From Bradyrhizobium symbiodeficiens (GTDB lineage Bacteria; Pseudomonadota; Alphaproteobacteria; Rhizobiales; Xanthobacteraceae): 64,000 bases of DNA. The DNA is taken from NCBI RefSeq assembly GCF_002266465.3, contig NZ_CP029427.2, positions 1,118,501 through 1,182,500 on the forward strand. The letters are read 5' to 3'. The translations under genes and the position numbers were made by a program. Shown one piece after another: positions 1 through 8,656 of the stretch. The notes beneath the pieces are model-generated. The model searched no databases, had not been told where the DNA came from, and was given only the letters and a program-made list of their open reading frames with translations. The first letter of the stretch is position 1, and every line of letters begins with the position of its first letter.

Positions 1-75
1 GCCCTTGCGCCGTGCCTACGTTCTCTCAATGATTGATAGGAAAGGTGGGCACGCTTGCGCTTTGCCCACCCTACG
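1..75. repeat. Dispersed palindromic repeat, family B (cut by window edge)
   Basis: Right half of an inverted repeat whose arms read GTAGGGTGGGCAAAGCG and its complement. The arm GCTTTGCCCACCCTACGGC ends near base 76. Two complete copies lie at 6463-6553 and 22807-22895. It follows the 3' end of the DUF6101 gene. Confidence 0.7.
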
Positions 76-81
76 GCACCT

Positions 82-600
82 TCAATTCCGCGCGATGATC
101 TCGCGTTCTTCGCGATGAACCGACAATTCACGCGCCATCGCAACGCGGCGGCGCATCAGGAATTTCGGACGGCGGGCGCGGATCGCATTGGCACGGCGGC
201 GGCGGGCGGCGGGCTTGCGCGCGCCTTCGTCGAGCTGCGGAAGCGCGAACAGCTCGCTCCAGATTGCCAAGGCCTCGACGAACTCGTCGGAGTTGGCGCC
301 GACGAGCAGCGGAACGGAGAGCGAGGGATCGCGATGCACGAGGACGATGGCCTGCGCCTCGTCATTGCCGCGCAGCGCGACGCCGGTGAAATCGCTGACG
401 CGGACGTTGATTGCCATCTGCATGCCGCGAACGGCACGGCGAAGCACGACACGTTCGCGATGAAGCTCGATCTGCCTCGTGTATCCGTCGGCGCGCGGAT
501 CGTGCGCATCGAAGCGGACCGGAAGGGAAAGGGGGTCGAGCCGCAGAGAGCGGCTCGACCCGGCGGGAGCGATCCCGCATGTTGCTGTTTGACGCCTCAC
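82..600 (-). CDS. DUF6101 family protein
   Basis: Encodes 172 residues from a GTG start preceded by GGGGAG about 10 bases upstream. The N-terminal half (LRLDPLSLPVRFDAHD, then RQIELHRERVVLRRAVRGM) matches my memory of the uncharacterised DUF6101 family of Bradyrhizobium and relatives. No catalytic motif, signal peptide or membrane segment is visible. The C-terminus is very rich in Arg and Ala (RKPAARRRRANAIRARRPKF), so nucleic-acid contact is possible but is only inference. It is divergent from tldE, with about 265 bp between the two genes. Confidence 0.75.
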   Translation of the reverse strand: MRRQTATCGIAPAGSSRSLRLDPLSLPVRFDAHDPRADGYTRQIELHRERVVLRRAVRGMQMAINVRVSDFTGVALRGNDEAQAIVLVHRDPSLSVPLLVGANSDEFVEALAIWSELFALPQLDEGARKPAARRRRANAIRARRPKFLMRRRVAMARELSVHREEREIIARN

Positions 601-865
601 GGCTTTAGTTCTCCCCGCCGGGATTATGTTCCCGGTCGATGCGAGGACCTTAGCGCGCGGCTTTCCGAAACCGCTTAAAAAGGCTGGTTAACCCACCGTC
701 ACCGTGGCTCATGATTGACAAGACCTTGGCGCGCATGATTGACGAGACGTTGCGTCAAAGGTGCGAATCTGAGCTTCTGGCGGGCTGAAAATGCTTGAAG
801 TCCGCGCGATCAGGGCACATCTGTGGGTTCCGGTCCCGAACCCCCGCCCCAACAGGATTTCGTTC

Positions 866-2284
866 GTGAACTCTTCACCATCCGCAAGCTCGACGCTTTC
901 GTCCAAGGATTCCTCCAAGGGGTCAAAGGCCAGCCGCGACCTGTTCGACCAGTCCGCTTTGTCGGATCTGGCGCAGCGGCTGGTGGAGGCGGCGAAGCGC
1001 GCCGGCGCGGATGCGGCCGACGCGGTCGCGGTGCGCGGCGTCTCGCAAGGCGTCGAGGTGCGCGATGGACGCGTCGAGGAATCCGAGCGCTCCGAGGGTG
1101 ACGACGTCGGCCTGCGCGTGCTGGTCGGCCAGCGCCAGGCGGTAGTTTCGACCAACGACGTCAGCGGCGATGCCGTGACCAAGCTTGCCGAACGCGCGGT
1201 CGCGATGGCGCGCGTCGCGCCCGACGACAAATATGTCGGCCTCGCGGACCCATCGCTGCTCGCGCGCGACTTCCCGGATCTCGATCTGCTCGATCCCGAT
1301 GTGCCCGCCACCAGCGAGCTCGAGCGCCGCGCGCTCGAAGCCGAAGCTGCGGCCCTCGCCGTGAAGGGCGTCACCAAATCCGGCGGCGCCTCGGCGTCCG
1401 CGGGCATGGGCGGGATGGTGCTGGTCACCTCGACCGGCTTCCACGGTTCTTACCTGCGCTCCAGCCAGGGCATCTCCGCCACCGCCATCTCGGGCGAAGG
1501 CACCGGCATGGAGCGCGATTACGACTTCACCTCGGCGCCGCATGGCGCCGACCTGTTGTCGCCTGACATCGTCGGCCGTTCCGCCGGCGAGCGCACCGTG
1601 GCGCGCTCCAATCCGCGCAAGGTCGAGACCTGCAAGGTGCCCGTCGTGTTCGATCCGCGCGTCGCCGGCTCCCTGGTCGGTCACGTCGTCGGCGCCATCA
1701 ACGGCGCCTCGATCGCGCGCAAGACCAGCTTCCTCAAGGACAAGCTCGGCCAGCAGCTGTTTGCGAAGAACATCCGCATCATCGACGATCCCCTGCGGAA
1801 GCGCGGCCTGCGCTCACAAACGTTCGACGCCGAGGGCGTGGCTGTGAAGAAGATCGCGCTGATCGACGAGGGCGTGCTGACGACCTGGCTGCTCGACTGC
1901 GCCACCGCGCGCGAACTCGGCCTCACCACCACCGGCCATGCCCATCGTGGCGTCTCGTCGTCGCCCTCGCCAGGGCCCTACAATCTGCATCTCGAGCCCG
2001 GCACGCCGACCCCGGCTGAGCTGATCGCCGACATCAAGCAGGGTTTCTACGTCACCGATCTGATCGGCTCCGGCGTCAACGGTGTCACCGGCGATTACAG
2101 CCGCGGCGCCTCCGGCTTCTGGATCGAGAACGGCGAGATCACCTATCCCGTCAGCGAGGTGACGATCGCCGGCCATCTGTTCGAGATCTTCAAGTCGATG
2201 CAGCCCGCGAACAATCTCGAGTTCCGTTACGGCATCAATGCGCCGACGGTGCGCATCGAGGGATTGACGCTTGGCGGACGTTGA
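866..2284 (+). CDS. tldE: TldD/PmbA family protein, TldE (PmbA)-type subunit
   Basis: About 472 residues from a GTG at 866; the open frame extends to an ATG at 791, but the extra 25 residues are Pro/Arg-rich and unlike the family. TldD/TldE form a cytosolic heteromeric metalloprotease known for peptide maturation (microcin B17) and CcdA degradation. The C-terminal half carries family sequences such as GSGVNGVTGDYSRGASGFW. There is no HExxxH metal site, so this is the non-metal-binding TldE-type partner rather than TldD. It is the first gene of a plus-strand operon and overlaps the next gene by 14 bases. Confidence 0.85.
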   Translation: MNSSPSASSTLSSKDSSKGSKASRDLFDQSALSDLAQRLVEAAKRAGADAADAVAVRGVSQGVEVRDGRVEESERSEGDDVGLRVLVGQRQAVVSTNDVSGDAVTKLAERAVAMARVAPDDKYVGLADPSLLARDFPDLDLLDPDVPATSELERRALEAEAAALAVKGVTKSGGASASAGMGGMVLVTSTGFHGSYLRSSQGISATAISGEGTGMERDYDFTSAPHGADLLSPDIVGRSAGERTVARSNPRKVETCKVPVVFDPRVAGSLVGHVVGAINGASIARKTSFLKDKLGQQLFAKNIRIIDDPLRKRGLRSQTFDAEGVAVKKIALIDEGVLTTWLLDCATARELGLTTTGHAHRGVSSSPSPGPYNLHLEPGTPTPAELIADIKQGFYVTDLIGSGVNGVTGDYSRGASGFWIENGEITYPVSEVTIAGHLFEIFKSMQPANNLEFRYGINAPTVRIEGLTLGGR

Positions 2285-3089
2285 GGCGAACGCCCCCGGC
2301 GAAACCATCCTGACGCGCGACGCGGCGCTGCTGCAGGACACGGTGCGCGAAGCAGGCGCGCTGGCGCAGTCGATGTTTCGCACCGAATTGAAGACATGGA
2401 CCAAAGGCGCGTCCTCGCCGGTCTCCGAAGCCGACATCGCCGTCAACGATCTGCTCGAAGCGCGCCTGCGCGGTGCGACGCCGGATTATGGCTGGCTCTC
2501 GGAGGAGAGCGCCGACGATGCCGCGCGGCTGTCGCGGCGGCTGACCTGGATCGTCGATCCCATCGACGGCACGCGCAACTACCTCAATGGCCACCACGAT
2601 TGGTGCGTCAGCGTCGCGCTGGTCCAGGATACCGCGCCGGTGCTGGCCGCGGTGTTCGCGCCTGTCAGCGGCGAGTTCTTCTTCGCCGCACGCGGCCAGG
2701 GCACCACGCTCAACGGCGCAGCCGTGCAGGCTTCGCCCGGATCCGCGCTCGACTTCTCCCGCGTCGCCGGCCCGAAACCGATGGTCGAGCGGCTCAACAG
2801 CTCGGGCGGCGAGATCAAGCTGCATCCGCGAATCGGCTCGCTCGCGCTGCGGCTGTGCCGGGTCGCCCATGGCGCGTTGGATGCGGCTTTTGCGGGGGGC
2901 AACAGCCATGATTGGGACCTTGCGGCGGCCGATTTGATCGTGCAGGAAGCCGATGGTAGGATGAGCGACCTCTCCGGAGAACCCATCCTCTATAACCGCC
3001 GGGAAGTGGCGCACGGGGTGCTGGTGGCAGCGGGACGCGATCGTCATGCGGGCATTGTCGCGCATTTTCGAAACCGTCCCTTGGCCTAA
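2271..3089 (+). CDS. cysQ: Inositol monophosphatase superfamily, 3'(2'),5'-bisphosphate nucleotidase CysQ-like
   Basis: 272 residues from a TTG start inside the end of tldE, implying translational coupling. The Mg/Li-dependent phosphatase fold is shown by the EES metal site (WLSEESADD, about residue 75), the signature WIVDPIDGTRNY (about residue 93-104) and WDLAAADLIVQEADG near residue 210. Family members hydrolyse 3'-phosphoadenosine 5'-phosphate or inositol phosphates. CysQ is the usual assignment for this locus in rhizobia, but substrate cannot be read from sequence. Followed by DUF4170. Confidence 0.8.
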   Translation: MADVEANAPGETILTRDAALLQDTVREAGALAQSMFRTELKTWTKGASSPVSEADIAVNDLLEARLRGATPDYGWLSEESADDAARLSRRLTWIVDPIDGTRNYLNGHHDWCVSVALVQDTAPVLAAVFAPVSGEFFFAARGQGTTLNGAAVQASPGSALDFSRVAGPKPMVERLNSSGGEIKLHPRIGSLALRLCRVAHGALDAAFAGGNSHDWDLAAADLIVQEADGRMSDLSGEPILYNRREVAHGVLVAAGRDRHAGIVAHFRNRPLA

Positions 3090-3151
3090 AGCGCTTTTTG
3101 TCGTGCTTCTCGAACACTGCTTTGCCGGGCAGCCCGTTAGGAACAGAACTC

Positions 3152-3394
3152 ATGCCAGATAGTGCCCCGCAACAATTGCTTCACCTCGTGATCGGCGGCG
3201 AGCTCGTCGATCTCACGCAAAACACCTTCAAGAATCTCGACGACGTCGAGGTCGTCGGCCTCTATCCGAACTATGCGACCGCCCATGCCGCCTGGCGGGC
3301 CAAGGCGCAGAGCACGGTCGACAATGCGCAGATGCGCTATTTCATCGTCCATCTCCACCGGCTGCTCGACCCGAATCAAGAACCGGCGCGTTGA
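3152..3394 (+). CDS. DUF4170 domain-containing protein
   Basis: 80 residues from ATG 3152. Small alphaproteobacterial protein of unknown function, recognised by LHLVIGGELVDL near the start and AQMRYFIVHLHRLLDP near the end. No signal peptide or membrane segment. It keeps its family's typical position between a cysQ-like phosphatase and the lipid A/Kdo genes. Its stop codon overlaps the TTG start of the next gene (TTGA), so the two are probably translated together. Confidence 0.8.
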   Translation: MPDSAPQQLLHLVIGGELVDLTQNTFKNLDDVEVVGLYPNYATAHAAWRAKAQSTVDNAQMRYFIVHLHRLLDPNQEPAR

Positions 3395-4110
3395 AAAAGC
3401 TGCTTCGCAATACGCTGCGAAGCAGCTGGTTTCAGCGTGCCGTCGGGGTTCTGGCGGCCGAATATCTGCGTCTGGTCTGGCGGACCAACAAATTCACGCT
3501 GGATCCGCCCGACGTCTATGCGCGGGTCGAGCCGCAGCTCCCTGCGATCTTCGCGTTCTGGCACGGCCAGCACTTCCTCACGCCCTTCATCAAGAACCAG
3601 AACAAGGCCTCCTACCGCGCCAAGGTGCTGATCTCCCGCCATCGCGACGGCGAGTTCAATGCGATCGCCGCGGAGCGGCTCGGCATCGGCACCATCCGCG
3701 GTTCCGGCGATCATGGCGGCGCCTTCCACCGCAAGGGCGGGGTCGGCGCCTTCAAGGAAATGGTGCGCACGCTCCAGGCCGGCTGTAATGTCGCGCTGAC
3801 CGCCGACGTCCCCAAGCGCTCGCGCGTGGCCGGGCTCGGCATTATCATGCTGGCACGGGAATCGGGGCGGCCGATCATGCCTTTCGCGATGGCGACCAGC
3901 CGCTTCGTCCGGCTCAAGAACTGGGACCGCACCACCATCAATCTTCCATTCGGGCGGGGCGCATTGGTCGGCATCAAGGAAATCCACGTTCCCGCCGATG
4001 CCGACGCCGCCATGATGGAAGCGTTGCGGCTGGAGCTGGAAGAGACGCTGAACGAGGCGACCCGCCGCGCCTATGCGCAACTCGGCCGCCCTGGGCCTCA
4101 AGATGGCTAA
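3391..4110 (+). CDS. DUF374 lysophospholipid acyltransferase-like protein
   Basis: 239 residues from a TTG start overlapping the preceding stop. Belongs to the DUF374 branch of the LPLAT superfamily; the H(x)nD-like centre is FAFWHGQHFLTPF (residues 54-66), followed by SRHRDGEFNA and GGAFHRKGG. A conserved DVPKRSRVAGLGI stretch lies near residue 137. A hydrophobic N-terminal segment (about residues 14-30) suggests membrane association. Its place directly before waaA and lpxK suggests a role in acylating or handling lipid A, which is inference. It overlaps waaA by 8 bases. Confidence 0.8.
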   Translation: MKKLLRNTLRSSWFQRAVGVLAAEYLRLVWRTNKFTLDPPDVYARVEPQLPAIFAFWHGQHFLTPFIKNQNKASYRAKVLISRHRDGEFNAIAAERLGIGTIRGSGDHGGAFHRKGGVGAFKEMVRTLQAGCNVALTADVPKRSRVAGLGIIMLARESGRPIMPFAMATSRFVRLKNWDRTTINLPFGRGALVGIKEIHVPADADAAMMEALRLELEETLNEATRRAYAQLGRPGPQDG

Positions 4111-5431
4111 GCTGCTTCCCAAGTCGTTGCCTGGCTCGCTGCCGCTGACGCTGCGGCTGTATCGTCGCCTTGCTTCCGGCCTGGTGCCGCTTGCGCCCGC
4201 ACTGATCAGGCGGCGGCTGAAGCAGGGCAAGGAGGATCCCGCGCGCGTCGGCGAGCGGCGCGGCCTGTCCCGGGACGTGCGGCCGCATGGCCCGCTGGTC
4301 TGGATCCACGGCGCCAGTGTCGGCGAGGTGCTGGCCGCGGCGGCGCTGATCGAGCGCCTGCGCGATCTCAATCTGCGCATCCTGCTGACCTCGGGTACCG
4401 TCACCTCGGCCGCCGTGGTCGCAAAGCGCTTCCCGCCCGACGTGATTCATCAATACGTGCCGTATGACTCGCCGCGCTATGTCGCGCGCTTCCTCGATCA
4501 CTGGCAGCCGTCGCTTGCGCTGTTCATCGAATCCGACCTGTGGCCGAACCTGATCCTGGCGGGCGCGACGCGCCGGGTGCCGATGGTGCTGATCAACGGG
4601 CGGATGTCGCCGCGCTCCTTCCCGCGCTGGCGGCGCATGCAGGGCACCATCTCGGCGCTGCTGTCGCGCTTCGACATCTGCCTCGCACAATCCAGGACCG
4701 ATGCCGAACGCTTCTCCACGCTCGGCGGCCGCGACGTCGTCACCACGGGTAACCTCAAGCTCGACGTGCCGGCGCCGCCGGCCGATCCCGCCAAGCTCGA
4801 ACGGCTGATGGCGATGACGCGCGGGCGCCCCATCATCGTCGCGGCCTCGACCCACCCGGGCGAGGACGAGATGCTGGTCGCGGTGCATCGCAGCCTGTCC
4901 GGCTTCTTCCCGCAGCTCCTCACCGTGATCGTGCCGCGCCATCCCGATCGCGGCTCCTCGATCGCGGGCCTGATCACGGCCTCGGGCCTGAAGCCCGCAT
5001 TGCGCTCGCGCGAGGAACTGCCGACCGCGACCACCGACGTCTATGTCGCCGACACCATGGGCGAGCTCGGCCTGTTCTACCGGCTGTCGCCGATCGTGTT
5101 CATGGGGGGATCGCTGATCCGCCATGGCGGCCAGAACCCGATCGAGGCGATCAAGCTGGGTGCCGCTATCGTGCATGGTCCGCACGTCTTCAACTTCGCC
5201 GATGTCTACGAGGCGCTCGATGCGCGCGGCGGTGCACGCCAGGCCGACACGCAGGAGGCGCTGGTCAAGCAGCTTGGCCTGCTGCTGGCCGAGCCGACCG
5301 TACGCGACAAGATGCAGCGCGCAGGCTCGGGCGTGGTCGAGGATCTCGGCGGCGCGCTCAACCGCACCATGGCCGCGCTCGAGCCGTATCTGCTGCAGCT
5401 GCGGATCGAGATGGGAGCCGCCAATGCGTGA
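4103..5431 (+). CDS. waaA: 3-deoxy-D-manno-octulosonic acid (Kdo) transferase
   Basis: 442 residues from ATG 4103; an upstream in-frame start at 4073 lies deep in the previous gene. WaaA (KdtA) is a GT30 transferase adding Kdo from CMP-Kdo to lipid IVA at the inner membrane. Visible are an N-terminal hydrophobic segment, the RVGERRG block with the likely general base Glu51, the IHGASVGEV motif (68-76), VTTGNLKLD in the middle and VFMGGSLIRHGGQNPIEA in the C-terminal domain. It overlaps lpxK by 8 bases. Confidence 0.95.
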   Translation: MAKLLPKSLPGSLPLTLRLYRRLASGLVPLAPALIRRRLKQGKEDPARVGERRGLSRDVRPHGPLVWIHGASVGEVLAAAALIERLRDLNLRILLTSGTVTSAAVVAKRFPPDVIHQYVPYDSPRYVARFLDHWQPSLALFIESDLWPNLILAGATRRVPMVLINGRMSPRSFPRWRRMQGTISALLSRFDICLAQSRTDAERFSTLGGRDVVTTGNLKLDVPAPPADPAKLERLMAMTRGRPIIVAASTHPGEDEMLVAVHRSLSGFFPQLLTVIVPRHPDRGSSIAGLITASGLKPALRSREELPTATTDVYVADTMGELGLFYRLSPIVFMGGSLIRHGGQNPIEAIKLGAAIVHGPHVFNFADVYEALDARGGARQADTQEALVKQLGLLLAEPTVRDKMQRAGSGVVEDLGGALNRTMAALEPYLLQLRIEMGAANA

Positions 5432-6440
5432 GCCGGCCTTCTGGTACCGGCCACGTTCCCTCCCGTCCTACGCGTTATGGCCGCTCGGAGCGCTCTACGG
5501 CGCGATCACCGAACGGCGCATGCTGCGCCAGGGCGCGGATGCCGGTATCCCCGTGATCTGCGTCGGCAATTATCACGTCGGCGGCGCCGGCAAGACGCCG
5601 ACCGTGCTGGCGCTGACAAGGCTCCTTCGCGAACTCGGCGAGACCCCGGTGGTGCTCAGCCGCGGCTATGGCGGGCGCTTGCAAGGTCCGGTCATGGTCG
5701 ACCGCACACGCCACACCGCGGCCGACATCGGCGACGAGCCCTTGATGATGGCGCGCGACGTCCCGGTCGCCGTCGCGCGTGACCGCCTCGACGGCGTTGC
5801 GCTGGCGAAGTCGCAAGGCGCCACCGTCATCCTGATGGACGACGGTTTCCAGAACCCGCGCCTGCTCAAGGACGCCTCGCTGATCGTGATCGACAGCGAA
5901 CGCGGCCTCGGCAACGGCCAGGTATTTCCCGCCGGTCCCCTGCGCGCGCCGCTGAAGGCGCAGCTCGACCGCACCGACGCGCTGGTGCTGATCGGCGACG
6001 GTCGTGCCGCCAACGAAGTTGCGGCAGAGCTTGCCAAGCGCGACAAGCCGGAGTTGCGCGCGCGCCTGAAGCCGGATGCAGCCTCGCTCGCGCAGCTGTT
6101 CGGCAAAAATGTTCTCGCCTTTGCCGGCATTGGCGATCCCGAGCGCTTCTTCCGCACCCTTCGCGTGAGCGGTATCGAGGTCGTGCGCACGCGGCCCTTT
6201 GCCGACCACCACATGTTCTCCCGCGAGGAGATCGCCGCACTCGCGGCGGATGCCGAGCGCGAGCAGCTGACGCTGGTGACGACGGAAAAGGACCTTGCGC
6301 GCCTGCACGGCAGCGAGGGCGTGCCCGATGGAATCGTGCCGTTCGCGGTTCAGCTCGAATTCGACGACCCGGCAAAGCTGCGGCAATTGATCAGCGATCA
6401 CCTCTACAAGGCGCGCGAGCGAAGGTTCTCCAGGCGCTGA
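5424..6440 (+). CDS. lpxK: Tetraacyldisaccharide 4'-kinase
   Basis: 338 residues from ATG 5424, within the last codons of waaA. LpxK phosphorylates the 4' position of the lipid A precursor. The N-terminus has the family block FWYRPRSLPSYALWPLGAL with a short membrane-associating helix. The P-loop GGAGKTPT is at residues 53-60, and LMDDGFQN follows near residue 137. GLGNGQVFPAGPLRAPL is also characteristic. Last gene of the tldE-to-lpxK operon; it converges on DUF2093 with a palindromic repeat in between. Confidence 0.95.
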   Translation: MREPAFWYRPRSLPSYALWPLGALYGAITERRMLRQGADAGIPVICVGNYHVGGAGKTPTVLALTRLLRELGETPVVLSRGYGGRLQGPVMVDRTRHTAADIGDEPLMMARDVPVAVARDRLDGVALAKSQGATVILMDDGFQNPRLLKDASLIVIDSERGLGNGQVFPAGPLRAPLKAQLDRTDALVLIGDGRAANEVAAELAKRDKPELRARLKPDAASLAQLFGKNVLAFAGIGDPERFFRTLRVSGIEVVRTRPFADHHMFSREEIAALAADAEREQLTLVTTEKDLARLHGSEGVPDGIVPFAVQLEFDDPAKLRQLISDHLYKARERRFSRR

Positions 6441-6462
6441 TCTCGCCTCTGGTGCGGATCCC

Positions 6463-6553
6463 GTAGGGTGGGCAAAGGCGCTCTTGCGCCGTGCCCACCA
6501 TCTTTTGTGTTCGGAGACAGGTGGTGGGCACGCTGCGCTTTGCCCACCCTACG
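6463..6553. repeat. Dispersed palindromic repeat, family B
   Basis: Near-perfect inverted repeat. The left arm begins GTAGGGTGGGCAAAGGCGC and the right arm ends GCGCTTTGCCCACCCTAC, separated by about 25 bases. It lies between the convergent genes lpxK and DUF2093 and may terminate both. Confidence 0.8.
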
Positions 6554-6658
6554 GCACCATCATTCAGGCGACATTCATCGCAAGACTTCTATCGATCTCC
6601 GGCGATCAGGAGAATTCGATGAAATGGCCGTCCGCAGCCGTCGCCGCCAGCCGAAGCG

Positions 6659-6883
6659 TCACGCCGGTTTCGGCGCGCCCGGGAAGTGCCGCTGCAGCAC
6701 GGCGGCGGGCGTGGCGTAGGCTTCCTGCAGATCGACGCTCCAGTATTTCAGCTCGTCGAGCGGAATCCGCGCGTCGGTGATGGCACAGCGCACGAAGGTC
6801 CCCGGCGAGATCACGCGGAAGTCGCCGTCGAGATACTGCACTTGCGCTTCGCCATGGCCCGAGGGGCCGAACTTGTTCAGCAC
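6659..6883 (-). CDS. DUF2093 domain-containing protein
   Basis: 74 residues from an ATG. The whole protein is the DUF2093 domain (GEAQVQYLDGDFRVISPG, IPLDELKYWSVDLQEAY), an uncharacterised small alphaproteobacterial family. No signal or membrane segment. A C-terminal Pro/Ala tail follows. Convergent with lpxK; upstream lies about 320 bp without a gene, holding a dispersed repeat. Confidence 0.85.
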   Translation of the reverse strand: MLNKFGPSGHGEAQVQYLDGDFRVISPGTFVRCAITDARIPLDELKYWSVDLQEAYATPAAVLQRHFPGAPKPA

Positions 6884-7051
6884 GGTCGAAAGTCTCCGTG
6901 GAAGGCCGCTTCCAGGAAAACTTTAAAGGAAAACCTTAAAGGGAAACCCTGGAGGGCACGATGTGTTGGATGGGATGTAGCATAGATAGGGTGGCTTGTC
7001 CGCCCGTTAAACCCACCGGTTTGTGATGTTTTGCCGCCGTGCCCGCGTGAT

Positions 7052-7157
7052 AGAGCGTTTTCGAGCGAAGTGGAAACCGGTTCGCGTGAAGAAACCGCGT
7101 CAAAATAACAATCGAGAGCCCCGTTCCGATTCCATCGGAACGGAAATGGCTCTCGTG
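7052..7157. repeat. Dispersed rhizobial repeat with terminal hairpin
   Basis: Begins GAGCGTTTTCGAGCGAAGTGG and continues through ACCGGTTCGCGTGAAGAAA to a hairpin of CCGTTCCGAT / ATCGGAACGG (3-base loop), flanked by an outer GAGAGCC/GGCTCTC pair. I recognise this as a common intergenic element of Rhizobiales. The rest of the 6884-7204 gap holds nothing I can name. Confidence 0.75.
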
Positions 7158-7204
7158 CTTGGGCGAAGGATCGCTGTATCAGGCATCTCCCATGGCAGAG
7201 TCCG

Positions 7205-8029
7205 ATGCGCCTTCGACTGACCGCCCTGTTCCTGACACTGCTGATGTCGGCCGCGCATGCCGCGCCGGCGCCGCAGCCGGTCGACATTCCGCTGGCGTCG
7301 GGCGTGCTGCATGCACAGCTCTACAAGCCTGAAGGTGCGGGGCCGTTTCCGGCCGTGATCGCGCTGCACGGCTGCGGCGGCCTCGCTGGCCATTCCGATC
7401 CCGTGCTGCCGCGCTATCGCGATTGGGCCGAGCGTCTGCTGAGGGCAGGCAATGCCGTGTTGCTGCCGGACAGCTATGGCTCGCGCGATCTCGGGCCGCA
7501 ATGCCGCGTCAAGGAGATGCACTTCAAGGCGCGGCGTGAGCGCGTCATCGATATCGCAGCATCGCACGCCTGGCTGATGAAGCAGTCTTGGGTGGCACGC
7601 AACCGCGTCAGCCTGATGGGCTGGGCCAATGGCGCGAGCGCGCTGCTCTGGGCGGTGCGGCCGCAGAGCGCGGCGCGTGAGCTTGGGCCGGATTTCCGCG
7701 CCGCGGTCGCCTTCTATCCGGACTGCCGGATCTCCGCCGGTCTCGGCTGGAGCACGCGGGTGCCGACCCTGGTGCTGATCGGCGCCAATGACGACGTTTC
7801 CTCGCCGCCGGCCTGCCGCCAGATGGTCGAGGGCGCGCACGGCCGCAGCGCGCTCGCACGCATCGTGGTCTATCCCGGCGCCGATCACGATTTCGACCGC
7901 GCCAACACGCAGCTGCACGCAGCCGGCGGCAGCAACGATGCGGCCGCGCCGGAGCACGGCCATCTCGGCACGGACGCCGAGGCGCGCGCGGAGTCGCAGA
8001 GGGACGTCGCGCAATGGCTGGCGCGGTAA
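7205..8029 (+). CDS. Exported dienelactone hydrolase-like protein lacking the nucleophile
   Basis: 274 residues. A signal peptide (residues 1-19, ending SAAHA-A) predicts export. The alpha/beta-hydrolase fold is shown by VIALHGCGGLAG (oxyanion region, about residue 51), VLLPDSYGSRD, the acid in LIGANDDVS (Asp196/197) and the histidine in PGADHDF (His228). The nucleophile elbow reads G139-W-A-N-G143, with Ala141 where Ser or Cys is expected. It may be a non-catalytic or altered family member; a sequencing error is less likely because the reading frame is intact. Repeats lie on both sides. Confidence 0.75.
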   Translation: MRLRLTALFLTLLMSAAHAAPAPQPVDIPLASGVLHAQLYKPEGAGPFPAVIALHGCGGLAGHSDPVLPRYRDWAERLLRAGNAVLLPDSYGSRDLGPQCRVKEMHFKARRERVIDIAASHAWLMKQSWVARNRVSLMGWANGASALLWAVRPQSAARELGPDFRAAVAFYPDCRISAGLGWSTRVPTLVLIGANDDVSSPPACRQMVEGAHGRSALARIVVYPGADHDFDRANTQLHAAGGSNDAAAPEHGHLGTDAEARAESQRDVAQWLAR

Positions 8030-8033
8030 TCCC

Positions 8034-8102
8034 GTAGCCCGGATGAGCGAAGCGATATCCGGGGCGAGTGGTCCCGCATATCGCTGCGCTCATGCGGGCT
8101 AC
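8034..8102. repeat. Dispersed palindromic repeat, family C
   Basis: Inverted repeat with arms GTAGCCCGGATGAGCGAAGC and GCTGCGCTCATGCGGGCTAC, about 70 bp in total. Other copies are at 8441-8509 and 19163-19239. It directly follows the hydrolase stop codon. Confidence 0.8.
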
Positions 8103-8280
8103 ATTTTTCGGCTCCAAAAGCGGGGCCGCCCGAGGAACAATTCAGGCGAGCAGCCCCGCATCGACCACCGCCCTGCACGGACTTGATGGCCGACCGGGAA
8201 TCTACGGATCGCGCACGGTGCGGGTTTCAGCCGGTGACGGCGCCTTAGTTCGACCACGATGTCGATTAAACGCAATCCTC

Positions 8281-8427
8281 ATGCGCAACCGCCTCACGCT
8301 CGCCTCCGCACTGGCCGTCTTCACCGTCGCGATCTTCCTCTACGAGGCCCACGCCGGCGCCCCGCAGCGCGCGCCGGACCATTGCGGCTTCTGGACCACG
8401 ATCGACGCGGGATTGTCGTGCCGGTAG
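8281..8427 (+). CDS. Putative small exported protein (48 aa)
   Basis: A 48-residue frame: a signal-peptide-like N-terminus (MRNRLTLASALAVFTVAIFL, then YEAHAGA) and a short tail with two Cys (DHCGFWTTIDAGLSCR). Two cysteines in a mature part of about 23 residues fit a small periplasmic peptide with a disulfide. There is no clear ribosome binding site, and I do not recognise the family, so it may not be expressed. It sits between two family C repeats and converges on xseA. Confidence 0.4.
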   Translation: MRNRLTLASALAVFTVAIFLYEAHAGAPQRAPDHCGFWTTIDAGLSCR

Positions 8428-8440
8428 GCATGACGGTGCC

Positions 8441-8509
8441 GTAGCCCGGATGAGCGAAGCGACATCCGGGACAACCGTTCCCGCATATCGCTTTGCTCAT
8501 GCGGGCTAC
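8441..8509. repeat. Dispersed palindromic repeat, family C
   Basis: Second copy of the GTAGCCCGGATGAGCGAAGC inverted repeat, downstream of the small exported ORF and upstream (by position) of the xseA stop. Confidence 0.8.
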
Positions 8510-8528
8510 AACTCATGCTCAACACGCG

Positions 8529-8631
8529 CCGTCATCGCCCGGCTTGACCGGGCGATCCAGTACTCCGAGACGGTTGTGATTGAATCGATAGGCCGCGGCG
8601 TACTGGATTCCCCGCCTGCGCGGGGAATGAC
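8529..8631. repeat. Dispersed palindromic repeat, family G
   Basis: Contains CATCGCCCGGCTTGACCGGG and a second hairpin CCCCGCCTGCGCGGGG, joined by matching TCCAGTACTCCG / CGGCGTACTGGA arms. It is about 100 bp and is adjacent to the family C copy between convergent genes. Confidence 0.65.
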
Positions 8632-8656
8632 ACCGAGATTGAAGCGCCATCGCGCC

